Assembly: GCA_002239045.1 (NCBI GenBank)
Contig: MPNN01000004.1
Span: 1 to 64,000 of the forward strand
Length of the DNA stretch: 64,000 nucleotides
Direction: 5' to 3'
From: SAR202 cluster bacterium bin127
GTDB lineage: Bacteria > Chloroflexota > Dehalococcoidia > Lucifugimonadales > Lucifugimonadaceae
Positions 8,957 through 16,673 of the stretch are shown here, piece after piece (the stretch's first letter is position 1; the number at the start of each line of letters is the position of its first letter). A program made the translations under genes and the position numbers. Under the pieces are notes generated by a model, which had not been told where the DNA came from, ran no database searches, and saw only the letters and a program-made list of their open reading frames with translations.

Positions 8957-8974
8957 ATGGTTGTGCACATAACC

Positions 8975-9004
8975 CGTAGGGGCGGTTCGCGAACCGCCCC
9001 TACG
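8975..9004. repeat. 30-bp perfect palindrome overlapping the vapC stop
   Basis: CGTAGGGGCGGTTCG followed by its exact reverse complement. The vapC stop codon lies inside it. An almost identical palindrome sits at 10093-10124, on the other side of vapBC. It could act as a bidirectional terminator or mark an inserted segment. Confidence 0.8.
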
Positions 9005-9419
9005 CGTCTCCTTCGCTGAAGGGATCGAACGTCCTGACTCCCGTCGGCTCGAAGTGCTTGACGTTGCGAGTAACGACGGTCAAGCCATGGTGTAGCGCAG
9101 TGGCAGCGATTATCAGATCGTCGCTATGGTGCCCAAGCTCGGCGGTTAACCGTCCCCATCGGCGAGCTATTGGCAGGTCGACATCGAGAATCCGGTCACC
9201 GTACGATGCGAGCACCGTGTCACGCCAGAGTGACAGATCATTGGCGAACGGTGGATTGCGACGCTCCTGCTGAATGATGCCGCGTTCCACTTCGCCAATG
9301 GTCACGACGCTCAGGTAAACATCCGTAGTCGGTCGTCGGTCAAGCCAATCGACTATTTTAGGGTGACGTTCTCGCCTTCGTAGCGCAGACAACACATCAG
9401 TGTCGAGCAAGAACATCAA
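9000..9419 (-). CDS. vapC: VapC-family PIN-domain toxin
   Basis: This 139-residue PIN-domain ribonuclease resembles FitB/VapC toxins. The first acidic residue is in FLLDTDVLSALRR (D6/D8), the second in TIGEVERGI (E43 region). Further acidic residues are in ELGHHSDDLIIAATALHHGL, and VVTRNVKHFEPTGV closes the domain. Such toxins cleave RNA with Mg2+ when freed from the antitoxin. The start overlaps the antitoxin stop by 4 bp (ATGA), the usual vapBC arrangement. The 3' end runs into a perfect 30-bp palindrome. Confidence 0.92.
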   Translation of the reverse strand: MMFLLDTDVLSALRRRERHPKIVDWLDRRPTTDVYLSVVTIGEVERGIIQQERRNPPFANDLSLWRDTVLASYGDRILDVDLPIARRWGRLTAELGHHSDDLIIAATALHHGLTVVTRNVKHFEPTGVRTFDPFSEGDA

Positions 9420-9670
9420 AAGTCCACCGGACGAGGTGAAACCGGTATACGTTCGAATTCGCCGTCATCTTGCGGGATTTGCAATAACAACTCGACGAAC
9501 GTAGGGGCATTCGCTTTTTCCAAACGGAGCATACGCTCGTATTCGTCGGTCGACAGGATGACCACTACCGGCTCACCTCGTCGGGTTACCCGCTGCGGCT
9601 CCCCCGCCAGCGCGGCATTTACCACGGCGCTGAAACGATTCTTGGCATCTTGCAAGGACCAGTTGGTCAT
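9416..9670 (-). CDS. vapB: Phd/YefM-type antitoxin
   Basis: This 84-residue antitoxin has the Phd/YefM DNA-binding domain (WSLQDAKNRFSAVVNAALAGEPQRVTRRGEPVVVILSTDEYERMLR). An acidic C-terminal tail (ELLLQIPQDDGEFERIPVSPRPVDF) probably wraps the PIN toxin encoded directly downstream. Antitoxins of this type usually repress their own operon; no operator was identified with confidence in the 60 bp upstream. A short direct repeat around 9681-9703 (ctggctagactatctggctag) lies just before the start and is a candidate operator. Confidence 0.9.
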   Translation of the reverse strand: MTNWSLQDAKNRFSAVVNAALAGEPQRVTRRGEPVVVILSTDEYERMLRLEKANAPTFVELLLQIPQDDGEFERIPVSPRPVDF

Positions 9671-9680
9671 GGCAATCTCC

Positions 9681-9703
9681 TGGCTAGACTATCTGGCTAG
9701 ATT
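9681..9703. promoter_or_regulatory. direct repeat upstream of vapBC, candidate operator
   Basis: Two copies of CTGGCTAGA/CTGGCTAGAT separated by a few bases lie immediately upstream of the antitoxin start. Phd-type antitoxins bind short repeats near their own promoters, so this position fits autoregulation. It is inference from position only. Confidence 0.35.
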
Positions 9704-9741
9704 GTACCGCAACATCGCATGACCCAACGAATCCCGAAGGA

Positions 9742-9936
9742 GTGCTGTGCACAACCCTGCCCCTTGATGCCCAAGGGGTTCTGTGCACAACCATCGTCAT
9801 TCCGGCGAAAGCCGGCGCTTCAGCGGGCGGAACGCCCATCCAGAGGGGACGGGCAACGGAGTGCAAAGCGAAACGCCAAGTCTAAACCCCCTTTAATTCC
9901 CCCTTGGGCATCAAGGGGGAGGGTTGTGCACAGCAC
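9742..9936. mobile_element. 195-bp MITE-like element with 37-bp inverted ends
   Basis: Positions 9742-9778 and 9900-9936 are inverted copies about 37 bp long (GTGCTGTGCACAACCCT...CCCAAGGGG), with one mismatch seen. The interior holds a REP-like core (TCATTCCGGCGAAAGCCGG) and no ORF. No target-site duplication is obvious. This fits a non-autonomous miniature element or large hairpin repeat. It explains most of the gene-free stretch 9671-10129; the rest carries only the palindrome at 10093. Confidence 0.65.
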
Positions 9937-10092
9937 CCGTCCGCAGGAATGACTGAGGGTGCGCGAGAATGAGAAAGCCGGAGGTCGCCCTAGCAAGGCG
10001 TAATTGGCTCGTAACCTCTGAAAGCGAACTTACGATACCCCTCCGGCTCGGAGACGATGTTGAATCATCTCCATTTCGAATGGTACCACACA

Positions 10093-10124
10093 GTGTAGGG
10101 GCGGTTCGCGAACCGCCCCTACAC
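10093..10124. repeat. 32-bp palindrome, second copy
   Basis: GTGTAGGGGCGGTTCG and its exact reverse complement lie 6 bp beyond the 3' end of the downstream LRR gene. It matches the palindrome at 8975-9004, so the two bracket vapBC and the MITE-like element. Confidence 0.8.
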
Positions 10125-10129
10125 GGCAA

Positions 10130-13100
10130 TTACGAATGTGACTTTGGAGCGGTGATTCCCTGCCGCGCCCGTCTGCAGCGAGACGCCAGTGCCACGCTTC
10201 CAAGAGTGACGGCTGTTCCGAGGATCATGAGCATCAGCAACCAGTTGCCCGTCGGCGCGGCACCGCCGGTGTCCGGGATGGCTGGTTCCACCTCCGGCGT
10301 CGCCGTCGGTATCGCGTCTGGCGATCCGGCGGTGCCTACGGCGATCGTCGCCGGGAGGGTGCCGAGGGTGCCGCAGACGTTGGTGCCGGACGATGCGGTG
10401 ATCCGCACCGAGGCCGAAAGCACCGTCAAGGTGTCATCCGCATTATCCGTGACCAGCGCAATGTTCGAAATGTCGTGGCGCGCCTCCGCCGGCAGCGGAA
10501 CGCATACCTCCAAAGGCGCGTCTAACACGTACGAAGATATCGCCGCACCGTCGGTGTCGACCGCGAGCACGTCGTAGCGGTCGCCTACCAAGGTGTAGCG
10601 CTGCGTGGTCACGCCGACGTTGGACGCCGAGCCTGTAGCTTCGGCGCGCACGCCGATGATCTCCAGATTGGGCACAACCCCCGCCTCGGCGGAGACCGTC
10701 ACGTCGCCACCGTCGAAGAAGCCGCCACCCTCGGGCGTGAAGACCTCGTACTGACGACCCTCGGCGTCGGCCAGCACCGACGGAATCTCCCCTACAGGAT
10801 TCTTCGGTGCCGGCCGTTCTTCTGGGACCGCCGAGGGGCGTCTGACGGTGATGGTGAACTTCGCTGTGCATCGCTCCACGGTCTCATCATCGTCCTCGCC
10901 GCTCAGGCACGCGCCGTCGGGCGAAGTCGCCGTGATGGTGTACTTTCCAGGAATCTCAGGAGTCGTGTAGATGATCTCGTTGGCGCGGTCCGTGGTTTCG
11001 ATTCTCCCTCCCGCACCTCCGCCAGACCAGGCAAACACGTGACCGTCGCCCAGATCGTTGTTCAGAATATCCTGACGGCCCCAGATGTCGAAGCTCAGCT
11101 TCACGACGTCGCCCGACGACAGGGTGACGGCGCGTATCGAAGGCTCGATGCGCTTGATGAAACCGACGCGACCAGCGCCCGAGGCGCCCGACGCGAGCTC
11201 CACGACGGCCGGCACGAACCGCGAGAAGCCGCTCGTCGTGCCGCACACCGCCACCATGCCCGTGCCGGGGTCGTATCCCGACGGGACGTCGGCTGTCTCG
11301 AGGTACCTCCAAGACGATCCGTCATGCCTCAAAAGCCTCAACTCCTTCCCCGCGTGCGTCGACGGCACGGGAAGGCAGACGACGGCCGGGAGCTTCAACG
11401 CTCCGTCCACCGGTTCGTCATCGCCGTCGCGGTACAGAAAGGCGATGTCGACCGCTGATTCCTCGATCGGATCGGCGACGCGGGCGATGTGCGGATGCGG
11501 AGGAACGTGTACGGCGGCGGGGTCGACCGTGACCGCGGACCACGTCACTAGCGACTTGATCGCGTCGACGCCCGCCGGCAGTGCGCCGGCAGGCACGCTC
11601 AGGAAATTGGGCCGACCATCGAACCAGACGAGCAACCCGTTGCCGGAGAAGGCGTTCAGCGACATCGTCAGAGCCCTCAGAGCCGTCACACGTTTCAGCG
11701 CTGCCCAGCCCCCGTCAAGGTTGTTGCCGTGCAGCCGCAGATCCTCCAAGCCGACAAGGTTGCCCAGCCACGAAGGGATCGCTCCCACCAGACCGCTGTC
11801 ATCGAGATACAGACGTGTCAGCGCGGTTAAACTTTCGAGAGGAAGCATGCCGTCAGACTCGAACGCCGCCCACGATAGATTGAGATTGTTGCCGCCCAAG
11901 CCGAGCTGTATAAGGGCGGTCAGGCCGCTAAGATCTGGCAGTTCGCCCGTGAGACGGTTCTGGCTCAGATAGAGATGCGTCAACCCGGTCAAGGCACTCA
12001 GGTCCGGTATCTCGCCCGTAAGCTCGTTGCCCGAGAGGTACAGCTGCCGCAGATTTGTGAGACTGTTTAGCGAGGATGGTATCTCGCCCGTGAGCCGGTT
12101 TTGATGGAGCCAAAGCCACCGCAGATTGGTCAGATCGCCCAGCACCGACGGTATCGCGCCCGTAAGATCGTTGCCCCAGAGGGACAGCATCCACAGCGCC
12201 GTGAGACTGCCCAGTTGCGGCGGTATATCGCCCGTAAGATCGTTGCCATCGAGATACAGCAGCCGCAGATTGGTCAGATCGCCCAGTTCCGGCGGTATCT
12301 CGCCGGTCAGTTCGTTGTTGTTAAGATACAGTTCATTCAGATCGGTTAGACTGCCCAGCTCATCAGGTATCTCGCCGGTCAGTTCGTTGTTTCTGAGATT
12401 CAGAGTTGTCAGAGTGGTTAGACTGCCCAGCTCATCAGGTATCTCGCCCGTGAGCCGGTTTTCATTGAGCTCCAGCCGCTCCAGCTTTGTGAGACTGCCC
12501 AGTTGCGGCGGTATATCGCCCGTAAGATCGTTGCCATTGAGATACAGCAACACCAGCTTGGTGAGACTGCCTAGCTCAGCAGGTATCTCGCCGGTCAGTT
12601 CGTTGCCATTGAGAGCCAGCGACACCAGATTGGTGAGTCTGCCCAGCTCAACAGGTATCTCGCCGGTCAGTTCGTTGTTTTCGAGATCCAGATTTGTCAG
12701 CTTGGTTAGACTGCCCAGCTCATCAGGTATCTTGCCGGTCAGTTCGTTGTTTTTGAGATCCAGATTTTTCAGGTCGGTTAGATTGCCCAGCTCCGGCGGT
12801 ATCTTGCCGGTGAGCCGGTTTTCATGGAGCAACAGCCGATCCAGCTTTGTGAGACTGCCCAGTTGCGGCGGTATATCGCCCGTAAGATCGTTGCCATCGA
12901 GATACAGCCGCTCCAGATTTGTGAGACTGCCTAGCGAGGATGGTATGCCGCCGGTCAGTTTGTTGTTTGTGAGAGTCAGCTGCACCAGATTGGTGAAACT
13001 GCCTAGCCAAGATGGGATCGTGCCTGTGAGCCGGTTGCCATCGAGATGTAGCAACACCAGATTTGTCAGACCGCGCAGCTCAGCAGGTATCTCGCCGGTC

Positions 13101-13450
13101 AGTTCGTTGTTTCTGAGATCCAGATTTGTCAGATTGGTTAGACTGCCCAGCTCAGCAGGTATCTCGCCTGTGAGCCCGTTTGTGGAGAGTTGCAGCTCCG
13201 TCACCCTCCCGCCGCCGTTCGTACTGACACCATGCCATTCGTTCAGGTCCGGGTCGATCTTCCAGTTCGTGTCGTTCGTCCAGTTCGGACCGTCCGTCGC
13301 GTCGTACAGGGCTTCGAGAATCGCCCTGTCGGTTAGCGTCTGCGCCTGTGCATGTGCCGGAGGCGAGTTCAGATGCGGTGCGGCGAGGAACAGCGCCACA
13401 GCCGCCGTCGAGACCAGAAGGGCGCGCCAAACGATCGAACCGGCGATCAT
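10130..13450 (-). CDS. large LRR surface protein with IPDTGG tail
   Basis: This is a 1106-residue secreted protein. A signal peptide is present (residues about 6-34, ending AHAQA). An LRR N-terminal cap follows (AILEALYDATDGPNWTNDTNW, residues 46-66), then about 21 plant-like 24-residue repeats of the form LxxLxLxxNxLTGxIPxELGSLTx. Beyond these lie beta-rich segments, including two that resemble immunoglobulin-like or fibronectin-like domains. The C-terminus has IPDTGG (about residue 1058), a hydrophobic helix (WLLMLMILGTAVTLGSVAL) and a basic tail RCRRARQ, which resembles a sortase sorting signal. The repeats are also near-identical 72-bp DNA repeats. Just upstream is a 15-G tract. Its likely role is surface adhesion or protein binding; this is inference. 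Confidence 0.88.
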   Translation of the reverse strand: MIAGSIVWRALLVSTAAVALFLAAPHLNSPPAHAQAQTLTDRAILEALYDATDGPNWTNDTNWKIDPDLNEWHGVSTNGGGRVTELQLSTNGLTGEIPAELGSLTNLTNLDLRNNELTGEIPAELRGLTNLVLLHLDGNRLTGTIPSWLGSFTNLVQLTLTNNKLTGGIPSSLGSLTNLERLYLDGNDLTGDIPPQLGSLTKLDRLLLHENRLTGKIPPELGNLTDLKNLDLKNNELTGKIPDELGSLTKLTNLDLENNELTGEIPVELGRLTNLVSLALNGNELTGEIPAELGSLTKLVLLYLNGNDLTGDIPPQLGSLTKLERLELNENRLTGEIPDELGSLTTLTTLNLRNNELTGEIPDELGSLTDLNELYLNNNELTGEIPPELGDLTNLRLLYLDGNDLTGDIPPQLGSLTALWMLSLWGNDLTGAIPSVLGDLTNLRWLWLHQNRLTGEIPSSLNSLTNLRQLYLSGNELTGEIPDLSALTGLTHLYLSQNRLTGELPDLSGLTALIQLGLGGNNLNLSWAAFESDGMLPLESLTALTRLYLDDSGLVGAIPSWLGNLVGLEDLRLHGNNLDGGWAALKRVTALRALTMSLNAFSGNGLLVWFDGRPNFLSVPAGALPAGVDAIKSLVTWSAVTVDPAAVHVPPHPHIARVADPIEESAVDIAFLYRDGDDEPVDGALKLPAVVCLPVPSTHAGKELRLLRHDGSSWRYLETADVPSGYDPGTGMVAVCGTTSGFSRFVPAVVELASGASGAGRVGFIKRIEPSIRAVTLSSGDVVKLSFDIWGRQDILNNDLGDGHVFAWSGGGAGGRIETTDRANEIIYTTPEIPGKYTITATSPDGACLSGEDDDETVERCTAKFTITVRRPSAVPEERPAPKNPVGEIPSVLADAEGRQYEVFTPEGGGFFDGGDVTVSAEAGVVPNLEIIGVRAEATGSASNVGVTTQRYTLVGDRYDVLAVDTDGAAISSYVLDAPLEVCVPLPAEARHDISNIALVTDNADDTLTVLSASVRITASSGTNVCGTLGTLPATIAVGTAGSPDAIPTATPEVEPAIPDTGGAAPTGNWLLMLMILGTAVTLGSVALASRCRRARQGITAPKSHS
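11930..13190 (-). repeat. 72-bp tandem DNA repeats coding LRRs
   Basis: Within the LRR gene, successive 72-bp units share long runs such as CTCGCCGGTCAGTTCGTTG and CAGATTGGT on the plus strand. Some blocks repeat as higher-order units, for example the unit with TTGCGGCGGTATATCGCCCG near 12220, 12495 and 12855. Unequal crossing-over could change repeat number. Confidence 0.85.
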
Positions 13451-13481
13451 CTCGGTGACGCGGGGCGAAAGGCCTGCACCT

Positions 13482-13523
13482 CCCCCCCCCCCCCCCTATT
13501 TTCATACTAATGTTCAAATTATA
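13482..13523 (-). promoter_or_regulatory. G15 tract and TATAAT box upstream of the LRR gene
   Basis: On the coding (minus) strand a perfect TATAAT (13523-13518) is followed by ATGAAAATA and then exactly 15 G (13496-13482). The LRR start codon lies 31 nt further on. If TATAAT is the -10 box, the tract is in the transcript leader. In this allele the upstream ATG is out of frame; with 14 or 17 G it would read in frame into the LRR protein. No good -35 box was seen. Confidence 0.5.
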
Positions 13524-13710
13524 TGCGCTCCCAGTGTCTCGTGGAACAGGATACGACCGATTCACGTTTGCCTCGTCGATTCTTCAATACGATTAAACCG
13601 TTAATGCATGCTACATGCCAATAGTATTGCAAAAGCATAGCAAAATGGGAATTTTGTTTGGCATCTACTTGTTATTGCGATTAAGCATCAAAACAAGCCC
13701 CCTCCAATAC

Positions 13711-13749
13711 CAAAAACAAAACTCCCCCGACGACATGCCGGGGGAGTTT
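13711..13749 (-). terminator. intrinsic terminator of the molybdenum hydroxylase operon
   Basis: Read on the minus strand, an 11-bp perfect stem (AAACTCCCCCG / CGGGGGAGTTT) is followed by TTTTGTTTTTG. It lies 24 bp after the stop of the large subunit and is the clearest Rho-independent terminator in the window. The rest of the gap 13451-13772 is AT-rich and holds the G15 leader of the LRR gene but no ORF that I trust. Confidence 0.9.
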
Positions 13750-13772
13750 GCTATCCGTATGACGGCAGTTGA

Positions 13773-16049
13773 CTACGATCCGAGCGCCGAGACGATACGT
13801 CCGGCGTTCATCGGGGTCTCTCGCAGCCGAATTCCGATAGCGTCTTTGATGGCGTTGCCGACGGTCGGAACTGGAGGCACGATCGGGACTTCGCCGACGC
13901 CGCGGACCCCGTAGGGGTGAACTGGGTTCGGCACTTCGACGATGACCGTCTCAATGCTCGGCAGATCGAGTGAGGTCGGCATTCGGTAATCGAGGTATGA
14001 GGAGTTCGACATCACGCCGTCATCGCTCATGTAGTATTCCTCGTTCAACGCCCAGCCGATGCCCTGTGCGACACCGCCTTGCATCTGACCTTCAACGTAG
14101 GACGGGTGAATCGCCCGGCCAGCGTCTTGGACGATGGTGTAGCGCACCACGTCTGTCTTACCCGTCTCGGGGTCGATCTCGACGTCGCAGATGTGCGTGC
14201 CGTACGCTCCGCCAGCAGCCTCGAGATCGACGCTGCCGGTCGATGTCACCGGCCCGCCAGTGTCGCCGAGTTTGCCGGCGAGGTCTTTGAAGCCAATGCT
14301 CAGCTCGGGGTCGGACTTCGAGGAAAAAACACCATCTTCAAACTGAACATCGTCGGCGTCGATGCTCCAAAGCATGGAGGCGCGAACCTTCAGCTTGTCG
14401 ATCATCTCGATCGCGGCGTTGTAGGCGGCGTAACCCGTGGCGTAAGTCACACGGCTGCCGCCAGTCACCGCAGTGAAACCAACGGTGTCGGTGTCGACAA
14501 CGGTCGGGTTGACGTCTTCGGCGGTGATTCCGAGTGTCTCTGCGGCCTGCATCGCGATCGAAGCGCGAGTTCCGCCAATGTCGGTGGATCCTTCCACCAA
14601 CTCGACGGTGCCGTCGTTGTTCAACGACAGGTTTACAGACGACTGCAGACCGACGTTGAACCAGTAACCACTGGCAAAACCTCGTCCTCGGACGTTGCCG
14701 GGCGCGGGGTCGCCGAGATCGGAGTTGAAGTGGTCGGTCTCTTTGGCTGCGTCGAGAACTTCCTCCATACCGATACGAGGGAAAATGGGGCCATCGCCAC
14801 GGCGAGTGCCTTCCTTTGCCGCGTTGTCGCGCCGGAACTGCCACTTGTCGAAGCCGGCCTGCTCACAGAGATCATCGATCAATGTCTCTATCGCGAATGC
14901 GACCTGCGGCGAACCAGGAGCGCGGTATGCCGCGACCTTGGGTTTGTTCACCAAGACGTCGTAGCCGACGATGCGCATGTTCGGAATGTTGTAGCAGGCG
15001 TAGATGCACATGCCGGACGCGCCAACGAGCGATCCGGGGTATCCACCGGCCTCCATGCGCAGAGTCGAGTCGGCCGCGACCAACTGTCCATCTTTGGTCG
15101 CACCGAGTTTTAGATGGATCTTGCCGCCCGCGGCTGGTCCCGTGCCCTCGAAGACCGAGCGGCGTTCCATTACTAATTTGACCGGGACATTACCGGCTTT
15201 GCGAGACAACACCGCCGCAACCGGTTCAAGGTAGATCGGGATCTTGCCACCAAATCCGCCACCGATCTCAAGCGGAGTCACGCGGACGCGCGACTCCTCG
15301 ATTTTCAGTACCGCGGCGATTTGCTGCCTGACGGTGAATGCGCCTTGCGTGCTTGTCCACACCTTCAGGCGATCATTCTCGTCCCAGACTGCGGTTGCGT
15401 TGTGCGGCTCGATATAGCCCTGGTGCACCATCTGAAGATTGAATTCACCTTCGACGACGTGGTCGGCACCAGCAATCGCGGCATCCGGATCTCCGAACTC
15501 GTGGGTGAACTCTTTGACGTGGTTCGCGTGACCGCTCTCCTGTGCGCCAGGGGAGTCGACGAACTCTTCCAAGATCGCCGGCATGTCGTCGGCGATCGTG
15601 TCGTCAACATTGGTCGCGGAGCGGAGGACTTCGTAGTCGACCTTGATCGCCCTTGCCGCTTCCTCCGCGGTGTACCGGTCGGCAGCTGCGACGGCGGCAA
15701 CCGCGTGTCCGGCGTAGAGCGCCTTATCGCTGGCAAGAATGTTGTCGACGGCCCACTTGAGATTCGTCGCGCCTTCGCCGAGGTCGACCATCTCGTTCTC
15801 TGCCTGCGGCAGGTCGGCGTTGGTAACGACGGCGTGTACACCGTCCATCGCCTCGGCGGCAGAGGTGTCGATCGACAAGATGCGAGCATGGGCGTGCGGA
15901 CTTCGCAGAACCGCGCCCCAAATCATGCTCGGCAACTTGATATCCGCACCGTAGACGGCTCGGCCGGTCACTTTGTCCAGCCCGTCGTGACGGATCGGTC
16001 GGGTGCCGATTACCTTGTATTCACTCTTAGGTTCAAATGTTGCGACCAT
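13773..16049 (-). CDS. molybdenum hydroxylase large subunit (xanthine dehydrogenase/aldehyde oxidase type)
   Basis: This 758-residue subunit binds the molybdopterin cofactor. The N-terminal aldehyde oxidase/xanthine dehydrogenase a/b-hammerhead is clear (VIGTRPIRHDGLDKVTGRAVYGADIKLPSMIWGAVLRSPHAHARI). Mo-binding motifs include EIGGGFGGK, AAYRAPGSPQ (about residue 372) and the catalytic-Glu region GVRGVGEVPIVPP (about 715). The AYRAPG loop lacks the Cys of form I CO dehydrogenase (AYxCSFR), so CO oxidation is unlikely. It probably hydroxylates an N-heterocycle or aldehyde. It is the last gene of a medium-small-large operon, and a strong terminator follows. Confidence 0.93.
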   Translation of the reverse strand: MVATFEPKSEYKVIGTRPIRHDGLDKVTGRAVYGADIKLPSMIWGAVLRSPHAHARILSIDTSAAEAMDGVHAVVTNADLPQAENEMVDLGEGATNLKWAVDNILASDKALYAGHAVAAVAAADRYTAEEAARAIKVDYEVLRSATNVDDTIADDMPAILEEFVDSPGAQESGHANHVKEFTHEFGDPDAAIAGADHVVEGEFNLQMVHQGYIEPHNATAVWDENDRLKVWTSTQGAFTVRQQIAAVLKIEESRVRVTPLEIGGGFGGKIPIYLEPVAAVLSRKAGNVPVKLVMERRSVFEGTGPAAGGKIHLKLGATKDGQLVAADSTLRMEAGGYPGSLVGASGMCIYACYNIPNMRIVGYDVLVNKPKVAAYRAPGSPQVAFAIETLIDDLCEQAGFDKWQFRRDNAAKEGTRRGDGPIFPRIGMEEVLDAAKETDHFNSDLGDPAPGNVRGRGFASGYWFNVGLQSSVNLSLNNDGTVELVEGSTDIGGTRASIAMQAAETLGITAEDVNPTVVDTDTVGFTAVTGGSRVTYATGYAAYNAAIEMIDKLKVRASMLWSIDADDVQFEDGVFSSKSDPELSIGFKDLAGKLGDTGGPVTSTGSVDLEAAGGAYGTHICDVEIDPETGKTDVVRYTIVQDAGRAIHPSYVEGQMQGGVAQGIGWALNEEYYMSDDGVMSNSSYLDYRMPTSLDLPSIETVIVEVPNPVHPYGVRGVGEVPIVPPVPTVGNAIKDAIGIRLRETPMNAGRIVSALGS

Positions 16050-16171
16050 GGGCGGATCCCCCCTAATATTGATCGACTGTTGATCGACTAGATGTTGAGG
16101 TCCAACTACCTAGCTGAAAGGCCGATGCGATGGCGATCTCACGCTAACGCATCGGCAGTAAATCCAAACTG

Positions 16172-16666
16172 TTACGCCATCTCGGCTGAGGCCTTTTGCA
16201 CTGCGCGCACGATCTTGTCGTACCCGGTGCAGCGGCAGAGGTTACCTGCCAGCCAGTGTCGAATGCGGTGCTCGTCCGGCGCTGGCTCGTTGTCCAGCAA
16301 GCCCTTGGCGGCCACCAAGAAACCAGGCGTGCAGATTCCGCACTGGAGCGCGGCCTCTTCCAAAAACGCCTGCTGCAACGGGTGCAGCCCGTCGGCTGTA
16401 GCCATTCCTTCGACCGTTTCAACGGACTTGCCATCGATCTCGGCTCCAAGAACGAGGCACGAGTCGACGATGCGACCGTCAAGCGACACGGTACATGCAC
16501 CGCAGTTGCCGTCCAAGCATCCCTCTTTGGTGCCGGTCAGTCCGACGATTTCTCGAAGAGTGTCAAGGAGGCTCATGTACGGCGGCACGAGAAACTCGTG
16601 CGCTTGACCGTTGATGGTCGTCCTAACGTGTACCCGGGAAGGTCCCGGAGTTATCTGAGTTGTCAT
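16172..16666 (-). CDS. molybdenum hydroxylase [2Fe-2S] subunit
   Basis: A 164-residue iron-sulfur subunit passing electrons from the Mo centre to FAD. The plant-type ferredoxin cluster is seen in GCLDGNCGACTVSLDG plus the downstream SC. The second cluster is in the helical domain, CGICTPGF and LCRCTGYDKI. This spacing is standard for the family. The start lies 7 bp after the stop of the FAD subunit, showing tight operon packing. A gap of 122 bp separates it from the large subunit and contains no other gene. Confidence 0.95.
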   Translation of the reverse strand: MTTQITPGPSRVHVRTTINGQAHEFLVPPYMSLLDTLREIVGLTGTKEGCLDGNCGACTVSLDGRIVDSCLVLGAEIDGKSVETVEGMATADGLHPLQQAFLEEAALQCGICTPGFLVAAKGLLDNEPAPDEHRIRHWLAGNLCRCTGYDKIVRAVQKASAEMA

Positions 16667-16673
16667 CTACTAC

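Noticed and set aside
11930-13190. Regular 72-bp repeats considered as a CRISPR array
   Set aside because: Repeat units are coding LRRs with no distinct spacers, and no cas genes are present.
13152-13565. 137-codon minus-strand ORF starting above the G15 tract
   Set aside because: It runs out of frame through the LRR signal peptide and cap. It matters only as the possible alternative-frame leader described in the findings.
12126-13604. 492-codon plus-strand ORF rich in Ser, Arg and Leu
   Set aside because: It is the antisense shadow of the 72-bp LRR repeats; its own repeats simply mirror the LRR codons and it shows no start signal or family match.
14079-15113. 344-codon plus-strand ORF opposite the molybdenum hydroxylase
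   Set aside because: Antisense shadow of the large subunit.
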